From Mariprofundaceae bacterium (lineage in GTDB: Bacteria > Pseudomonadota > Zetaproteobacteria > Mariprofundales > Mariprofundaceae), in contig JAUZQS010000024.1 in assembly GCA_030950875.1 (NCBI GenBank), positions 1 to 7,595 of the forward strand: a DNA stretch of 7,595 nucleotides, given 5' to 3'. Positions 6,143 through 7,595 of this stretch are shown here, piece after piece. The notes below the pieces were generated by a model that ran no database searches, had not been told where the DNA came from, and saw nothing but the letters and a program-made list of their open reading frames with translations. Position 1 is the stretch's first letter. Each line of letters begins with the position of its first letter. Made by a program: the position numbers and the translations under genes.

Positions 6143-7595
6143 TTAAAGTTTATCTTTATCAGATATTTCATGCTGATTTTGAATACCTGCACCATCCACA
6201 AGGTGTTTGGGCAACTCTTTCTTTGTTTTACCTGCAAGCACGCCCAACGTGGCAATTTGATTGATGACATTACCTCTACCTGATTTGATACGATCCAAGG
6301 CTGTTCCATAAGCGTCCTGTGCTTGACCCAAGCGACTACCAATTTCTTCAAAAGCCTTGATAAAATCAACCATTTTATCGTGCAATTTACTGGCTCTATC
6401 AATCAATTTAACCACATTCTCACTTTGCCGTTCATAGCGCCAAAGCCGTTCAATAAGTTTCAATGTTGCATATAAGGTGGAAGGTGTAACAACAGCCACA
6501 CGCTGCTCAAAAGCGGCTTCAAAAATGCTTGAATCAGCCTCAATTGCCATCAAATAAGCACCTTCAATGGGCATAAACATCAACACATAATCGGGAGAAT
6601 GGACATTCGGCAAATGCTCATAACGCTTGCTTGATAGCTCTTGAATATGCGTTTTCATACTTCGTAAATGCGCAGAAAGTGCTATTGCACGCTCAGTGTC
6701 ATCCGATGCTGATACAGCACGTTCATAGTCAGTTAGAGATACCTTAGAATCAATAATAACCTGCTTATCGCCTGGCATATACACTACAACATCTGGACGC
6801 AGGCGTTTTCCATCTTCCCCTGCAAACGATTGTTCACGTGCAAATTCATGGCCTTCACGTAAGCCTGATGATTCTAAAATGCGTTCTAGAATCATTTCAC
6901 CCCAATTACCTTGTACTTTACTCTCTCCTTTTAGCGCTTGTGTTAAATTTAGTGCATCAGCACTCATTTGCTGATTTAAGTCTTTTAATTGTACTAAATG
7001 TTCCCGAAATGATGCCCGTTCCTTGCTGTCATCGGTATGAATTTCATCCACACGCTTACGGAAATCACCCAGTTGTGTGCGCATCGGCTTTAATACCTCA
7101 TCAAGACTACGCTGGTTTTGTTCGTTCAAGGCCTTACCTTTTTCTTCAAAGATTTGATTGGCAAGCACTTTAAATTCATTGCCCAACTTCTCTTTGGCAT
7201 CATCAAGAAATTGCAGCTTTTCAACCGATGCTTTACGCTCTTCTGTTAACCTTGTTTCAAGCTTACTTACCTCTGATTTATGGTTTGATAGCTCTAGGTT
7301 TAATGTATGGATGGTTTGGTCTTTTTGAGATAAATGCACAGTCAATTTTTCAGTATCTTTTTCTGCATGCTGAGCACGTTCATTGAGCGAAGCATGACTC
7401 ACCATTTGCGCTGTCAAATCTTGCATTTGTGTATCAATCAAATGCTTTTGCGCCAGAATATCTTCTTCAAGCTCACTTACTGTTTGATTCAGTTCTAAAA
7501 CCACTTGTTTTTGACGCTGATATTGCAACCACCATAAAATCAATAAAAACAGCAATACACAAGAAAGAAATATGACAGCTTGATCTACTTCAACC
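6143..7595 (-). CDS. rmuC: DNA recombination protein RmuC, start beyond the window
   Basis: Membrane-anchored protein with a restriction-endonuclease-like core that in E. coli limits inversion at short inverted repeats. The frame stays open past a TTG at 7553-7555 to the right edge. It adds 13 codons (VEVDQAVIFLSCV) that complete the N-terminal membrane helix AVIFLSCVLLFLLILWWL. The TTG is therefore not the start; the true start is probably only a few codons past base 7595. Numbered from that TTG: residues ~17-205 are long coiled coil; then VQGNWGEMILERILESSGLREG (214-235), LRPDVVVYMPGDKQVIIDSKVSL (252-274, with the D...D-x-K nuclease-fold pattern at D255, D269, K271), and YVLMFMPIEGAYLMAI (323-338), all hallmark RmuC segments. 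The C-terminus is a polar tail. It converges on the DUF971 gene with 14 bp between stops and no clear terminator, so transcripts probably overlap. Confidence 0.95.
   Translation of the reverse strand, partial: VEVDQAVIFLSCVLLFLLILWWLQYQRQKQVVLELNQTVSELEEDILAQKHLIDTQMQDLTAQMVSHASLNERAQHAEKDTEKLTVHLSQKDQTIHTLNLELSNHKSEVSKLETRLTEERKASVEKLQFLDDAKEKLGNEFKVLANQIFEEKGKALNEQNQRSLDEVLKPMRTQLGDFRKRVDEIHTDDSKERASFREHLVQLKDLNQQMSADALNLTQALKGESKVQGNWGEMILERILESSGLREGHEFAREQSFAGEDGKRLRPDVVVYMPGDKQVIIDSKVSLTDYERAVSASDDTERAIALSAHLRSMKTHIQELSSKRYEHLPNVHSPDYVLMFMPIEGAYLMAIEADSSIFEAAFEQRVAVVTPSTLYATLKLIERLWRYERQSENVVKLIDRASKLHDKMVDFIKAFEEIGSRLGQAQDAYGTALDRIKSGRGNVINQIATLGVLAGKTKKELPKHLVDGAGIQNQHEISDKDKL

Noticed and set aside
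6838..7173. 111-residue plus-strand frame opposite rmuC.
   Set aside because: Antisense of RmuC coding sequence with no domain or ribosome-site support.

Overview
The window comes from a Gram-negative bacterium, most likely a proteobacterium of moderate to low GC (roughly 40-43% by eye). It carries a classical autotransporter-type outer-membrane beta-barrel, a proteobacterial-style RmuC, a eukaryote-like ~545-residue phosphoglucomutase and an IS4-family insertion sequence. I cannot name a genus from the sequence alone.

Layout, left to right. Bases 1-339 hold a MazF-type endoribonuclease toxin that lacks only its first few codons; its presumed antitoxin would lie outside the window to the left. 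A short hairpin follows the toxin stop. Next comes a larger palindrome that has been split at its centre by a complete IS4-family element (about 400-1953). That element has matching terminal inverted repeats, an 11-bp target duplication and an intact DDE transposase on the minus strand. Right of the IS is a roughly 480-bp stretch with no intact gene. It contains a frameshifted fragment of a YicG/UPF0126 (TRIC-like channel) gene on the minus strand, so the mazF-to-OMP interval looks like an accessory, decaying zone.

Bases 2458-3936 (minus) encode a small autotransporter: signal peptide, one IPT/TIG immunoglobulin-like domain, a helical linker and a C-terminal beta-barrel ending in Phe. The TIG part is visibly richer in GC than the barrel part. 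A 257-bp divergent intergenic region separates it from the housekeeping block. That block is pgm (4194-5828, plus), followed 3 bp later by a small DUF971 / gamma-butyrobetaine-hydroxylase-N-like metal-binding protein (5832-6128, plus). The convergent rmuC (6143 to the right edge, minus) has its true start beyond the window.

Functionally, pgm interconverts glucose-1-P and glucose-6-P and probably co-expresses the DUF971 protein. RmuC is an inner-membrane-anchored, nuclease-fold protein that limits DNA rearrangement. The left half is surface or mobile accessory content: toxin, IS, pseudogene and adhesin-like autotransporter. I see no convincing wholly new multi-gene system. The most interesting items are the IS in the centre of a palindrome, the single-TIG mini-autotransporter with mosaic composition, and the structured leader in front of pgm.
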